A stretch of 64,000 nucleotides of DNA from positions 186,001 through 250,000 of the forward strand of contig JAYKKI010000151.1 in assembly GCA_039881145.1 (NCBI GenBank), written 5' to 3'. Position numbers and translations under genes: made by a program. Under the pieces are notes generated by a model. The model saw only the letters and a list, made by a program, of their open reading frames with translations. It ran no database searches and was not told where the DNA came from. Shown here piece after piece: positions 51,960 through 64,000 of the stretch (position 1 is its first letter; each line of letters opens with the position of its first letter). This DNA comes from Druceiella hillmani. Taxonomy: Eukaryota; Arthropoda; Insecta; Lepidoptera; Hepialidae.

Positions 51960-53060
51960 TTTCTGTGTTTCTAATGTACAAAATTTTAGAAAACATAATA
52001 TAGTCGAATAATGAATATCTAATGGTAGTCTTTTGCAGTTCGTTTTTGGGGTTATCATATCTTTTATCTAATTTTTCAACCATCGTTTGGAAAAATGTGA
52101 AAATTTTTTGGGTAGTTTTGTTTGATAAAAACTTTCAAATAAAAAAGGTTTAATTAACTTGAACACTTTAAAGATATACAATTATGAAACCCCATGTTCT
52201 ATGTTTCCCATACGAACTTGATCAGTTTTCATTTCTAGTGCTTAATAGCTATTCGAATATCGGTAAGTCATACTACAATGAATGAATGATATTATCGTGA
52301 TATCAAATATATGATATGTACGTTTATTTTAATAACGCAGTTTCTCTTTCCATGTTTAATTATTTAACTATTGATTTGTAAATGAAATAAAGGTATAATC
52401 AAACATAATTTGGGTTAATACATTTTTAGAATAAAAATAATGTTTCAGTAGAGAGCATTAATAATAATTGGCAACAAAACTAAAACAAACGCATGTGTGT
52501 ATTTTAAAGTTAGTGTGAATGTATTACGATTGCTTTTATTAGAGATATAATTTTCCACCGAATGGAAGAGTCATATATGAATCAAACTCTACGACAATAA
52601 CAAATGAATAATTAGTGACTTATGCATAATCATCGGTATAATAAAATATCAATACATACACGTCTGTCTGCCTTTTTTACTGTTTGAAATAAAATAATGT
52701 TGAATTTAATTTAACATCAATACTGCATTAAGGGCGTATTTATATTTTGGACGAAAACGTATAATTTTGCAAAGATATAAAATCGAGCAAGGTTCAAAAA
52801 ATAGGTTTCAATTTTTTATGCATTTTGCAGGCCGGGCGAAGTGGCATTTTTCATTTTTCAGTAATTCTCCATTGTGAAGCGTTCATGAATGGTCTTTCCA
52901 GAAGCTTTTCACCTCTCGTTTCGAAAAAAAAATCGCGATCTCATCTATACTGTCAATTTGATGATTAAAATTTTGAAGCGTTACAAAGTAAAAATTAATT
53001 GAAATTTCTTTTTATGTTATCGGTCACTTTAAATTTTGTATTCAAGAATTTATACACACG
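51960..53060. other. AT-rich non-coding DNA
   Basis: No gene or repeat recognised. Confidence 0.45.
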
Positions 53061-53064
53061 CACT

Positions 53065-53075
53065 CATATATATAT

Positions 53076-53134
<59 letters not shown>

Positions 53135-53150
53135 ATCACACACACATCAA
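53065..53150. repeat. Compound (TA)n/(TG)n microsatellite
   Basis: A TA array framed by short CA or TG runs (TACACACGCAC on the left, TCACACACAC on the right), so the whole block is roughly an inverted repeat. Confidence 0.93.
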
Positions 53151-54190
53151 TCCTTTTTAAAATATCGTTGCGGTACAATATTCTCTCCTAATATAAATAA
53201 ATTTGAAAAATACTCATCTGTGTGCGTGATTATGAATGCAGAGAAACGTCACGAATGTTAGGAAGAAAACAAGCGTAGACTTGACACCATTCCCAAAAGT
53301 CTTGAACAACAGCAGCATCTTCCAATTTTTTTGATATTCAGAAACGATATTCTATCGCAAAAGTGTCAACTGAGTACCTGTATTTTCAGTACTAAATATT
53401 TTGCCGCGCGCTTCTTACTCCGTGGTTATTTGAGGTCGTTTCAGTTTTTTGAAAAAAGTTTTTATTTTATAAGTTACTTAACAGAATTTATACAGTTATG
53501 GGTACCACTTTAAGCTTAAAATTGTAATTTAAATGTAATTTTATTTATTTTAATATATATGAATCATGATTCATAAATTAGGCATTGAATAAAATCAATA
53601 CGTACTTTATTAAAACTGAAACAGTTTTTAAATAAAAATTTAGCAATAACTTGATATTGAAACATATCCTTTGTAAATGGGTTACTGAAAATGCATTTCT
53701 GGCCGAACTTTATCAAGAGTTTGGTTTTAGCACGGATTTTAAACAATAAGTTTGAAATCGAATCTAATATTATTTGTTAAACAATGTTTTGTTTTTTACC
53801 GCATATTTTTTACGGCATAAAATATCAATATAAACTCACTCAGTCTCTTTAATACATAACCTTAGTTCTATGACGTAGTGCACTTCATACGATAATTAAA
53901 TAAAGCAGGTTTACATAATAAATAAATTGGGATATAACTTACGTTTCATTATTTATATTGAAATATAAACGATGATCTGACTATATCATCTGATTATCAT
54001 TATCTTCATTTTCGATCATGTCGTCTCAGTTATCGTACTTCATTATGATTCTGAAAATAGATTAATATGATTCTGAATATAGCAATTGAAATTTCCGGTA
54101 TAAATGTAAGCGCTAATTCAGTCAAGATAAATATTATAGAAGATGTCAGAAAAAACAATAGCGACACAAAGGCGTCGGCCATAAATCAAT
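53151..54190. other. AT-rich non-coding DNA
   Basis: Two 60-codon frames on opposite strands (53331-53513 and 53746-53564) match nothing known to me. Confidence 0.4.
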
Positions 54191-54199
54191 ACTGAAAGA

Positions 54200-55620
54200 A
54201 GGGGATATAAAAATGATTCTCCGAAAGTAAAACGTTGTTTTAATTGCAGTATGTTTAGACACATAAGAGCGCAATGAAGATTCAAGTAAAAGGAAAAAAA
54301 ATAGATTAAGAAAACCTGATTATTACCATTTACAGTATCGACAAACAACGAAGCCAGAAACATAGACTCCGGTACTTCTATGCATATAACCAATATAAAT
54401 ACCTCAACATCTTCTACGCGAAGGCGAATACGAATAGCTATTACAACTCAGCATCAAATATTGTTATTAAGGCAAAAAAGTGATATAAGGTAAATTTTTG
54501 CAAGTACGACATTCTAATCAACTGAGTTTCAATATCAACAATACTAAAGGTCAGTATAATCAACTTAGAAATGTAATATATGTGCCAGATGTAGTAACAA
54601 GTTTATTGTCAGTGAGTCAAAGAATTAAGAATGGTGACCATGTAAAATTTAATGAAAAAGTGAAAGAAGTTGAATGTAAAAAAATTGTAGCTACTGGAAA
54701 TCTAGTCAATAGTATGTGCCGGATAAATATATAGACCATTTATAAGTACGGGATACGTATCTAAAGAGAAAGTAGATTGGGTAAAGACTTAGCACCTACT
54801 ATTCTATACCAGCCTACTAAAACATATACAGTAACAAAAGGCATAGATGCAATCTTCTTAGAACTTACAGTGAAGGGAAATTATGTCCCTATGAAACTCA
54901 CTGATGTTATGTGTGATTCGCCTACACCCCACATTTCCGAGCGATTGCGTAATCTGTCAGAGTCAATAGATATTATCGCATATTATCAGTCTGATCTTAC
55001 ATGAATGCTTCCAAATAAGTGCTTATTGAGTCAAAGTATGTGCTAACCAATATGAGCATAAGAACTGCGAAACCTTCAAATGAAATGTAGAGTTTAAGAC
55101 ACAAATAAGCTTGTTTCAAAATAAATGAAGGAAATGGTTACCTGTACTAAAGCGAAAGTTTGTCTATTTTCTTAAAATGCCAAGAAGCAATAACTCGAAA
55201 TCAGCCAGATTTCGAGAAAAGAAAAATTTGAATAAATCAATGATGAAAGAATCGAGTAAATTTTCTCTTATAATTAATAGTAAGCATAAAGAACCATACA
55301 TGGGTATGATTCTTTATACTTACTATTGTCAATAACCGCTGAGCAAAACTTAGAAATACTTAGTTTGAAATCACCACTGCCTTTTTGTGTATCGCCTGAG
55401 GGAATATCATTAAAACTAGATACTTGATAATCAGATACGTATTCATCAAGAATGGAGCCACTACCGCCTGGTCAAGTCAGTGCCAACATAGTACGACTCT
55501 TTCTACAATCGTTGCAAAATCCATGTCAGCCTGCGTAGCTGAGAAAGAGGCAATATGGTTGGAATAGTTATCAAGTGATACCTAGATCATTTGAATAAAA
55601 CAAGTGTATATATTGACGAA
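54200..55620 (+). pseudogene. Ty1/copia gag-pol remnant with internal deletion (copia 4)
   Basis: Order: CFNCSMFRH at 54235-54261 is the first part of a C-x2-C-x4-H-x4-C zinc knuckle, whose last Cys position is a TGA stop (54274-54276). DSGTSMHIT at 54365-54391 is the protease active site, normally D-S/T-G-A-x-x-H. LRNVIYVPDVVTSLLSVS and KKIVATGNLVNSMCRIN (54560-54730) match the region up to Gag-pre-integrase. Integrase and RT are missing. RNase H is seen at 55466-55560: A-W-S-S-Q-C then AEKEAIWLE, with stops after it. Between the two parts lies a 75-codon frame (54777-55004) that I cannot place in copia and a 21-bp-arm hairpin (55279-55324). It is inactive. Lineage appears different from copia 2 and 3 by its motif spellings. 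Confidence 0.82.
55279..55324. repeat. Hairpin, 21-bp arms (19/21), 4-nt loop
   Basis: 55279-55299 and 55304-55324 are reverse complements with two mismatches, within the deleted middle of copia 4. Confidence 0.88.
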
Positions 55621-55678
55621 ATGCTATAAATATAATTTAATAAAAAAGTGTACATATTGACGAAATTCCATAAATGTA
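55600..55678 (+). repeat. Short tandem direct repeat, 48-bp period
   Basis: An AAGTGTATATATTGACGAAAT-type word followed by ATAAAT occurs at about 55600 and 55648, just downstream of the copia 4 RNase H part. Confidence 0.8.
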
Positions 55679-55834
55679 GTACCTAAATTAAAAGTTTAAA
55701 AGATTATTATTAGTAAAAAATTATTATTGAACCTATTTTCTTTGTCTACTCAGTGAGGACTTTAGTGTGACCCATGTTTGTCATTGGGTAAAATATTTCA
55801 GTGTAAAAGCGTAGGGCGCTTTATCAAAATTAGA

Positions 55835-56236
55835 AATAATTCGGACGTCTGCAAGTGAGTGAAAATTTAATCGAATGATTCAATAATATTTAGTTAAATA
55901 TTTTCTGTTTTATACTTGTTTTTTTTTATTTTATTGAATTATATTATTGTTATCAGTTCTTGATATGTGTGCAAAAGATTAAGTATTCGGATATCTGGCG
56001 GTGGGTGAAAATTTAATTGAAAAATTTAGGAATTTTTGGAAATCTTTTTTAAACTAAATTTTTTTTATTTTGCAAAATGATTGTATTGTTGTCGGTTCTT
56101 GATATATGTGTCAAATATTAAATAATTCGGACATCTGGAAGTGGCTGAAAATTTATTTTAAAAATTCCGTTATTTCCTCAGTGTTTTTCATTTTAGGATT
56201 AACAAAAAATTACTTCTATGAAATTATTGTATTACC
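55835..56236 (+). repeat. Tandem repeat of about 140 bp, nearly three copies
   Basis: The anchor ATTCGGACNTCTGNNAGTG followed by TGAAAATTTA occurs at about 55838, 55984 and 56123. Each unit then has an AT-rich middle, TTATTTT, ATTGTATTGTT, and in the first two units TCGGTTCTTGATATNTGTG. The third unit breaks off near 56236. Confidence 0.85.
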
Positions 56237-58785
56237 AGACGAACACACTCACAAATTTGCAAAGAAAGATTGAGTAAAATATTATTGACTCGAACCATAT
56301 ATATTCAAATTATCACTTTACTGATATGAGCCCAAAGGTCATACCAGGAACTGGAGTTACACTCAAGAAAGATAAACTTGGAATTTCAGAGTTAAATACA
56401 ACCTTATAACTTTGAAACGAGTTACGTTCTATCTGTAGATAATTAATTATAAAGTTATGTATGTAATTGTTTAATCGTAAGTATTTTATAGCTTTGTTGA
56501 TTGTTGTCTTAATTTTAACAATCTATCAATTTGCTAATTGTTTAATTTTATTTAATTTTAAGGTAAGATTTTCTGAATATTTTCAAACGTTAATTCTTAT
56601 TCTATAAATGCCATGTTCATATTCGTTTAACGTTAGTAAATACTCTTCAGATTCTTCCCACAAACTCAATTTACTTTAAAATATTATTTTCTATAACACT
56701 TTAATTCTTAAATAGATAACATCTTGACTACACTAACTGGGTTAATACTTTTAATGGTAGGTTCAATAAGTAATTTTTAGTAATCTATTCGGTAATAAAT
56801 ACATTATTTTCAAATAACATTTATTTTTTTTCAGCATCAGTCAGTTGCTTACCGCACGTAATAATATAATAATTCATTATTTAATAATTCATTCTTGAAC
56901 GAAGTCTGGTAAAAAGTAAATTTTCTATAGTTCATAAAGATACAAAAGTAGCTGTTTTTGGTAAGAACCCTTTATTGAAATTTGTTCTGCAACTTTCCAC
57001 TATGATTAATTCTTCAGGAAGATAGCATAAAGTCTAGTGCCACGTCATGTACTCATAGTGGAAATAATGGTAAAAGGTGGAACCACTCGTATACACGGTA
57101 CAATAATTCTGATAGTGTGGGAAAATTAAAAGTAAGGTTGAGTACTTTTATTAATGGGGCTGAGATTACAGCGTTATAGGCTATTTCTAAAGCACTGTTC
57201 AATTTCTTTCGGACGTTACAACCTAATTTTACAATTGGATTAACCCGGATTTAAAAATGTTCGAAAAACAACCCACATCTAACAGGCGGAACGACCGTTA
57301 ACGGGATGACAAAATGGCCACAGTAGTGACACACAACTCCTTTAACCCATTTTATACCGCATAATGTCGTAAATTATTTGAAACTATGAGACAATTTTGA
57401 CAGTTACTGAGAGACAATTTTGATAGTAATACTTATATTTGTTGATGGAGAACACATCAAATCTTGATCATTGTTTAAACATTTTGATCTTTCCATTACC
57501 TTAATGTTACCATATGTCAACATCAAAATATTAGTCTGGTTTCAGCCATTTTGTCTTTATGTTATTGAAAAGTTTTTTTCTTTTGTCATACCATCCATCA
57601 AATCATTAAGAACTCTTTTTACCTTGAAATATAACACGGTACATAAATTATGAAGAAAATTTTCCTAAGAAGTGAGTTTGACAAAAAAAGGACGAAATAG
57701 AATGGAATTACACTGTCAACAAACATTTTTTTGGGAATGAATTTCATAAGTCATCTGTTAACTTAGGACTGTTTTAAGATTTACGTCATTTCAAACTTTT
57801 TAATGGAGATTTTTTATTCTCTTTGGTAACTCGTATACAGAACTTTTCACTTCACTGAATAAAATAAAATTGTAGTTTTAACAAATTAGATAGAAAAGCT
57901 TTCACGTTTCGACGGCATACCTACGGTTTCTCATATAATATTCATTATTATTCAATCCACGTGGGAAACTTTGCCTGAAAATCTTAAAAATTAAAATTTC
58001 TTCTAATGCGAAGGTGAATTTTTCTCGGTAATAGGAATCACATGAAATTAATATTTTTTTATCTTATTTATCTACTAAGAAAAAAAATATATATATGCCA
58101 TAGTATTATTTATCTACATAAAAAAATTATATTTTTTTTCCTTTTTTAATTTGGTAGATTTTAAAATATGAAATAAACAATGTATGAGTGTTTTATTTTG
58201 AAAAGCTAAAAATGGTATATAACAGTACAAAATTACTTTTGTTATTACAGTAATAACGAAATTATAACTAGACTATCATATTCACAATACTGTGATATCT
58301 TTGAACATTAGTCTTTATAATCCTCTGCATAAAGAGCAGTATTTTTTTTATTTCTTTTTAATTTTATTTAATCCTCGTTAGGCAATCAATTTCATTTCTC
58401 TTTAATCAGGGATTTTTTTTCTTGTAGTAATGATGTATGGCAAAAAAAAAATTTTTTCATTTGAATATCTATTTAGGATATGCTAAATAAAAAAGTAAGT
58501 TTTGTAAAGTATTTGTAAATGTAAGCAAGAATGTTTAGTTTATTATGACAATTTTTTTTATTCTTAATCTAAAATGATACGATATTTTATAAACAATACA
58601 TAATACTTTGTGCCAAATTTATTCTTTGGCGTACTGCCTCTTCTTGCATATACAAAAATTAATTTGGTTGTATGATATGTATGCCTTAGTATAATTTAGA
58701 AGAAATAAAATAGTAGCTCGACGTCTGGACATATATTTTATGCATTTTATTTTGGTATCTAACGCCCTATTAAGATCAGTGTAGG
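56237..58785. other. AT-rich non-coding DNA
   Basis: No gene or repeat recognised in 2.5 kb. The sequence at 57100-57320 is slightly richer in GC but has no frame or known motif. Confidence 0.45.
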
Positions 58786-58788
58786 ACT

Positions 58789-58858
58789 GAGTCTACACTC
58801 AGTCACAAGCCACAAGCAAAACCGAGTCTACACTCAGTCACAAGACACAAGCAAAACC
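58789..58858 (+). repeat. Tandem 35-bp duplication
   Basis: 58789-58823 and 58824-58858 differ at one base. The tail CACAAGCAAAACCGTGAGGAA (58846-58866) occurs again at about 60508-60526, 1.66 kb downstream, where nothing else of this unit is present. Confidence 0.93.
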
Positions 58859-58864
58859 GTGAGG

Positions 58865-58930
58865 AACTTCCATAATAAAGAAAATTATCCACTACCTACG
58901 AAGTGGATAATTTTCTTTATTATGGAAGTT
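58865..58930. repeat. Perfect hairpin, 29-bp arms, 8-nt loop
   Basis: 58865-58893 and 58902-58930 are exact reverse complements. It follows directly on the 35-bp tandem repeat. Confidence 0.96.
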
Positions 58931-61254
58931 TACGCATGAAGTAAGCAATGAGTTCCTACAGAAATAGCATGAGTGATGGAATAAATAAAGCACTAAAAAA
59001 GTATCTATAAATAAATAAGTTTAACAGAAACAATAAAAGTAATAAAAATGCGACGTAATTATAATTTAAGTTTAAATCAACCAGAATTTACTAAGTCATA
59101 AATCTGGTTGAATTATTTCACATTAAGAGTGGAGTAGCACTGGAGTTATAATAGAAAATAATAACCTCTAGAATTTGAGCTTTCAAACAACCTAACTACA
59201 TCAATGGAATTAACGCAGCAGTCATTTTTCTATATTGTACGCGCGCAGCATGCCAGTAACTTTTTAGCGTATATAACAAAAACCTGTTTTTTACTTTCGC
59301 CTTCGCAAATATTTTGCCAATTATAGTCAAAAATAATAGATGACGTAAATGTGAATAGAATTTTATTTTTCCTTATCAAATCCAATTAGTTTTTCTTTAG
59401 ATTTTGCAGGGTATAGTTTAAAACTTGTTTGGTGGCATAACTCAAAGATGGATGAAATTTACGAGCTCTAAAACCTCCAAAACTAACAAACTTTACATTT
59501 TGTTCCTTCCACTTTACACTCAAATAAAACAAAATTCCGGAGTAAATCAGATAATCTATTGAATATCTACAGTACATTCAGTTTAAAAATACGCCTAATT
59601 CCTTTCTCCCCACTAACCTTGTTCTGGGCACTAGCGCATTATTTTTATTATTTTGAAAAAAATGTGGTGCTGAAAATAAAGTTTATTTAGTAGAAAAGCA
59701 TTTAATAAAAATATTAGAAAAGGAGATGTTAACTGAATAAATAATGAACATACATAATGCGGATACTATATGACACTTCACTGCCACTACAGTCGATTAA
59801 TTTTCTAATAATATTATTGGAGGATGTGGAAATTAGAAATGAAAAATTATTTATTTTCTTCAAAAAATTATTAAGAGCCAAAAACATAATAAAAAATTAT
59901 TGTTTTAGCTTCATAGGCAAAGTGATTAGTAATATTTTCACGGTATGTGAGTAGACGCATTGATTGATTTAGGATTTTTTTTCAATCAGCGGCAGGTCGC
60001 GGATTAAATGGAAACCAAAGCAACAATTGTAGAACTATAATCTATTTACCTCTATTTGTTAGAGCAGGACGTAAAATATTAGATTTAATTGCGCTTTTAC
60101 CTGATCAATTACTCCTCGAGGGACTATTTTTTTGGCTGTTCGTCTATGCATTTGTCTGTTTTAGAATTATTTTAAACTACTGTATCAATTTAAATGGGAT
60201 TTCCAATAGAACAATTTATTTAGTCCGCGTCAAAATCTAGATTTATTTTTTCTTAATTAAAAGTCTGCTGAGAGACTTACATTCAAATATTCATGTTCAC
60301 CAAACACGACCCTGTTGAACGGGCCTAAGAATTAATAAACAAATAATGTTAGAGGTTCAGAATTCAAAGTAAGACATAAGTTACTTCTTACCCAGTAGAG
60401 GGTATTTTTGAGATGATTAATTGCAAACTGCAACAATTAAAAAAATATATAATTACATGCTAAAATTATCCATTTATAACATTTTGGCCGCATTGTATAA
60501 AATATACACAAGCAAAACCGTGAGGAAAAGCGAGTTAAATAAAAATATTTTTGTTGTTAATTAAAGGCATTGAATTAATTATTTACAATCGTATTTATTT
60601 TAAATTTTATTAGACATAACGTTGTTTTGATGCAGAAAATATAATGTCTTCATAATTACATATATTCATAATATTAATTGCGAAAGTTTAAAAAAAATGT
60701 AGACCTAGATACCTTGATGGTTAAAGCAAAATTATTTATTAAATATTTCAAAGAATAATATATATGATATACTGTCAAAAATATTAAAATATAAAAAATA
60801 TTGTTTGAAATATTGTAAAAGAGTTATGCGACTTGACCACTAACCAATTTGTTTCAAAGCTATTGAATTAATATGATAAAATGGTAGAACAATTTTAGAT
60901 TGTCTCAATATCAACATCATTATAAACATTGTACATACGTACATAAACAAATACCCCGACTAACCCCTAAGTCCTCACCACTAACATTTTATTTTATTAT
61001 TATTTTGATTACTTTCAGTATTTTGATAAAAATATGAATGCTGAAAACGTGATGCTGCAAAAAATTACTAACGACATCATCACAGAGCTCTACAATTTAT
61101 ATTGTAAAAGGTCCCTATCTGACATAATTTAATTATAAATAAAGTAAAGGGTCTTTAATTTTTTGTTCAATTCAACTTTAGTTTAGAAGATCTGAAAACA
61201 AACATAATTATGGGGCTTTGAAAATGTTCTTTAATAAAAAGTTTCTCAGTGTCT
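58931..61254. other. AT-rich non-coding DNA
   Basis: Short frames at 59386-59577 (minus) and 59757-59954 (plus) are unrecognised. Otherwise nothing. Confidence 0.45.
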
Positions 61255-61460
61255 CAGATCCTTAATATTTAATTGAAAATTTGTGGAGAAACATACTCGA
61301 TTGATTGAAAGAAAATGTGAATATTGTTTTAAATGAAATAAAATCAATGGAAAAGATAAATAAACATTTTTTACTACTTACAAAATAATTCTTTAATTTA
61401 AAAGGTTAATATGCACACATAAAATGTGAGGATGTTTTAAAATCAAGAATTTAAGCGGTT
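61255..61460 (+). pseudogene. Possible Tc1-like transposase C-terminal fragment
   Basis: Frame around 61255-61300 reads S-D-P, stop, Y, then LIENLWRNILD, resembling the S-P-D-L-N-P-I-E-N-L-W block that carries the last catalytic acid of Tc1-like transposases. It continues with N-E-I-K-S-M-E-K-I, like the C-terminal helix. In another frame IKCEDVLKS (61412-61440) resembles the final M-P-R-R-x-x-x-V segment. Stops interrupt each piece and no upstream domains were found. It would be a 3' fragment unrelated in sequence to the A/B copies. Confidence 0.45.
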
Positions 61461-62129
61461 ATGAAAATGTATAAGTAGGTGTTGACCGCCAATCAGGCAA
61501 ATATTTAATAAAGTAACCTTCATTACCGATTTAAAAAACAATTAAATAAATTAAAATCAATATAGGAAAATTTTCTTCGCCAATATCTATTCAACATTTG
61601 TGTTAATTAGGAAAATAAGTTTGAAAAATATTTTTTAGTGTTTGTTAAAGGGTCGAAGAGAAAATATGGCGGCAATAATTTTTGTGCAACAAAGTTTTAA
61701 GACTTTTTTGTGTCTGCACATTTAAACTATATGCATAATTTAGTATTAAAGATAAGGAAGAGTTCCAGAATAAATTAAATATTTGTACACTCATTATTTT
61801 ATCAGATCAAATATTTATAAAAGAGATGGGGTAATTAATATTCACATGCCTTCCACATATACGTACATATAAAAGGATGAGTAAATTAATATTGCTTCAA
61901 TATAGAATTCCATAACAGAAATTAGTAAGCACTTGAAATAAGGTTGGGAAATGTGCATATTATCTTCACATTCAATCATGATATGATAAATATTAAAGGA
62001 TGAATGTAGTTATCGGATCTACTGACACTACATTAAGATTTATGTTGAATCGTAACTATATATTACAAAAAATAAGTTAAATTTCACTAAACAGTACCAT
62101 AATTTATAACAAAACAGATTTCAACCATA
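61461..62129. other. AT-rich non-coding DNA
   Basis: No gene or repeat recognised. Confidence 0.45.
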
Positions 62130-62405
62130 CGAACGTCATCGCGCGTAATAATTTAGGCCAATCTGTACGCTCCAGCCTCGGCTGTCACAAAAAGAAATGA
62201 AAATAAATGAATGGAGAAGGCGCACGAGATAAACAGTGCTGAATTGTCGCCCGGGCCGTTGCTGAGAGCGCGCCATACGCCTCCATCGGGCCGTCACACG
62301 GCCCGGTAATGAAGGAGACGCGAAGCGATCAATCTTCATCACACGCGCCGGCCCTCCTACTGAAAAGGGTCACTCAGTTTGTCGTCATTAGGGCTCGCTT
62401 CTTGT
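62130..62405. promoter_or_regulatory. CpG-rich island-like block, candidate regulatory or conserved element
   Basis: The block is rich in G+C and CG dinucleotides (CGCGCG-type words, CCCGGGCC, GCGCGCC, GCGCCGGCCC) while everything within kilobases is AT-rich and CpG-poor. It has a perfect short hairpin, CGGGCCGT-CAC-ACGGCCCG (62287-62305), and possible factor-site words CCAAT (62157), AGATAA (62228) and TGATCAAT on the complement of the 62325 area. Open frames occur on both strands (minus 62342-62136, 68 codons; plus about 62216-62400), but Arg/Ala/Pro-rich content is what CpG-rich DNA gives by chance. No splice sites or start context decide for coding. A promoter, an enhancer or an ultraconserved-type element of a nearby gene is the best guess. 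Confidence 0.4.
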
Positions 62406-64000
62406 TCAAATTCATTCTGCTATAATTACTATAAATAATATACGGATGTATTATGTATTGTGTTTATTTACGGTAATACTCTTGAGTACTACCTGGTCAT
62501 AGATCGGAAATGAGGGTTAATATTGACTCCAATAAAAATTACGCGTAAAAAGAGTCAAGTTTGTCTGAGCCAAAATCTTAGGTTAGAAGTTAATTTAATA
62601 GTTCTTTGAGTTAATTTATTGTTCGAGATTTATAAATTTTTAAATTACTTACATTGGGAGACACTACTTTATATGAATCATGTTTTAAATATTTTTGTTT
62701 TTAGATATATGTCTAGAAACGCCCTTTTAATAGAGATAACTCCAATATGTACGGAAGAACCGTATAACTATTGTGAATGAAAGTAAAAAGTTGCGCGTCT
62801 CGCATGATGTGTTTAGTGATGGCAGAGATCAACGGCGTCAAACTTTTTTATTTTACATATCAAGATATTATTCATAATACGAGCATTTTCCTCTTTACCA
62901 CTTGATAAACTATCGTCAATACACTAATTTTTTTTAAAGGTTTCATTAGCCGCATATTATTTTTAATGTCCCTTCTCTACTGAACAATGTAATTAAAATA
63001 TCTTTCCTATGAATGCAATTTGATATGATTTTTGCAGAGTAACCCATTCTGCAGGAAATAATGAAATAAAGAAATCCTATGGGCATATATATTATTATTA
63101 CAAAACTTGCAACTTACTAAATAATTATTTCAAGATAATTAAACAAAAACTTTATCATCAAGTGCCAATATTTTTCGAAACTAAATTTTACAAAAGACTA
63201 CGTAAAAAAATGTTAAAGACATCATTATTTATACATTAATAACTTCACTCTCTTAGAATAAGCTAAGTAAGTCAAATTAGTAATGTACTCAACTAAACTA
63301 CAGAACTACTCATAGTAACTATGTAATGTGGTAAATTATGACGTACTCAATTTATTTATTGCCTTGCATGATAATAACGGTCAGTTAAAAATGTAAACAG
63401 TGTCCTAAATGATCTCTTTACTGATAACATATGGTTCACAAACATTGATATATGAATATCACTATAAATTTATACTTGTCACAGGAAATATGTTTGTTAT
63501 CGGAATATTGGCTATGATGCCTACATTTGTGTAATCTTTACATTTTTATCGAATTATGTGACTCATGATTTTTACTTTTAATATGTGTGAATGATAATAG
63601 AATACTTCATATTCATACATAAATTTATTTATAATATTATGTTGTTTAGATAATTTTTGTTGTACACAACTAACCTAAATGCAGAATTAAAATGTCGTTT
63701 TATTAATCATACTATCTTTATAATGACATTCACTAACACTAGGCTAAGAAAATTCAAGTCAAAGTATAACACTCAAAAACTTATGACGCAATAAAATTCC
63801 TTTACTGATGTGTAGTAATAAAATGTAAAACTAACTGTATAAAATTTTATCTTTGACGTAAATAAAATGTCCATGCAAATGACTTCGAATAAATCTAATT
63901 AGGTAATTTATAATATCATATCATATGAAAGAAAAAACTATATCGCCAAGTTTCTTCTTCTTTTACACAATAACTAAAAATAAGTATTTGTGACTACATT
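62406..64000. other. AT-rich non-coding DNA
   Basis: No gene, RNA or repeat recognised to the end of the window. Confidence 0.45.

Noticed and set aside
51895..52083. 62-codon minus frame, considered as a retrotransposon Gag fragment
   Set aside because: The resemblance is limited to a few residues, and half of the frame lies in a local direct repeat.
58865..58930. Hairpins as transcription terminators
   Set aside because: They lack T-tracts, are AT-rich, and sit far from any gene in a eukaryotic genome.
62136..62342. Arg-rich 68-codon minus frame in the CpG-rich block
   Set aside because: Arg/Ala/Pro-rich frames appear on both strands of any CpG-rich DNA; no start, splice or homology support.

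Overview
This is a strongly AT-rich stretch of eukaryotic nuclear DNA with no intact gene that I can recognise. It most resembles an insect or other arthropod genome, inside an intergenic region or a long intron. The pointers are short interstitial tracts of the arthropod-type telomere pentamer TTAGG, decayed Ty1/copia retrotransposons, decayed Tc1/mariner-like and pogo-like DNA transposons, and many long (TA)n and (TG)n arrays. The species cannot be named from this sequence. Nearly all open frames longer than 60 codons are chance frames, microsatellite translations or fragments of mobile elements.

Layout. 1-650 is plain AT-rich DNA. 650-9680 is a large composite repeat (A) with a decayed Tc1-like transposase (1170-2106), a separated inverted 38-mer and a 0.9-kb tandem duplication. 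A partial, diverged second copy (B) lies at 23640-28385 and a short third (C) at 40140-40430. 9697-9740 is a G-rich homopurine run. 9785-10890 holds two further dispersed repeats (D1, E1) that recur at 31310-35070 (D2, D3, E2). 13869-14215 carries TTAGG-like repeats around a TA array. 14860-15835 is a copia gag/protease remnant. 17215-18020 is a diverged satellite of about 122 bp. 20788-21068 is palindrome-rich, and 21950-22188 is a (TG)n tract.

30-38 kb is the densest mobile-element cluster: repeat G1, a fold-back pair (D2/D3) around a TA array, two copia pol remnants pointing away from each other (32813-34200 minus, 35080-37260 plus), and a second satellite of roughly 125 bp (37268-38140). 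Pentamer arrays lie at 38902-39111 and 44722-44842, and a pogo-like transposase remnant at 45922-46333. A fourth copia remnant at 54200-55620 keeps a zinc knuckle, protease and RNase H. A possible Tc1 tail is at 61255-61460. The one CpG-rich, compositionally odd block is 62130-62405; it is my best candidate for a functional non-coding element.

The sequence does not show a multigene system working together. The repeated theme is structural. There are many long, nearly perfect hairpins with short loops, two unrelated satellites of about 120 bp, and TA arrays at the edges or inside of repeats whose paralogues lack them. Domain calls were made by reading frames by eye and comparing them with remembered family motifs; no search was run.
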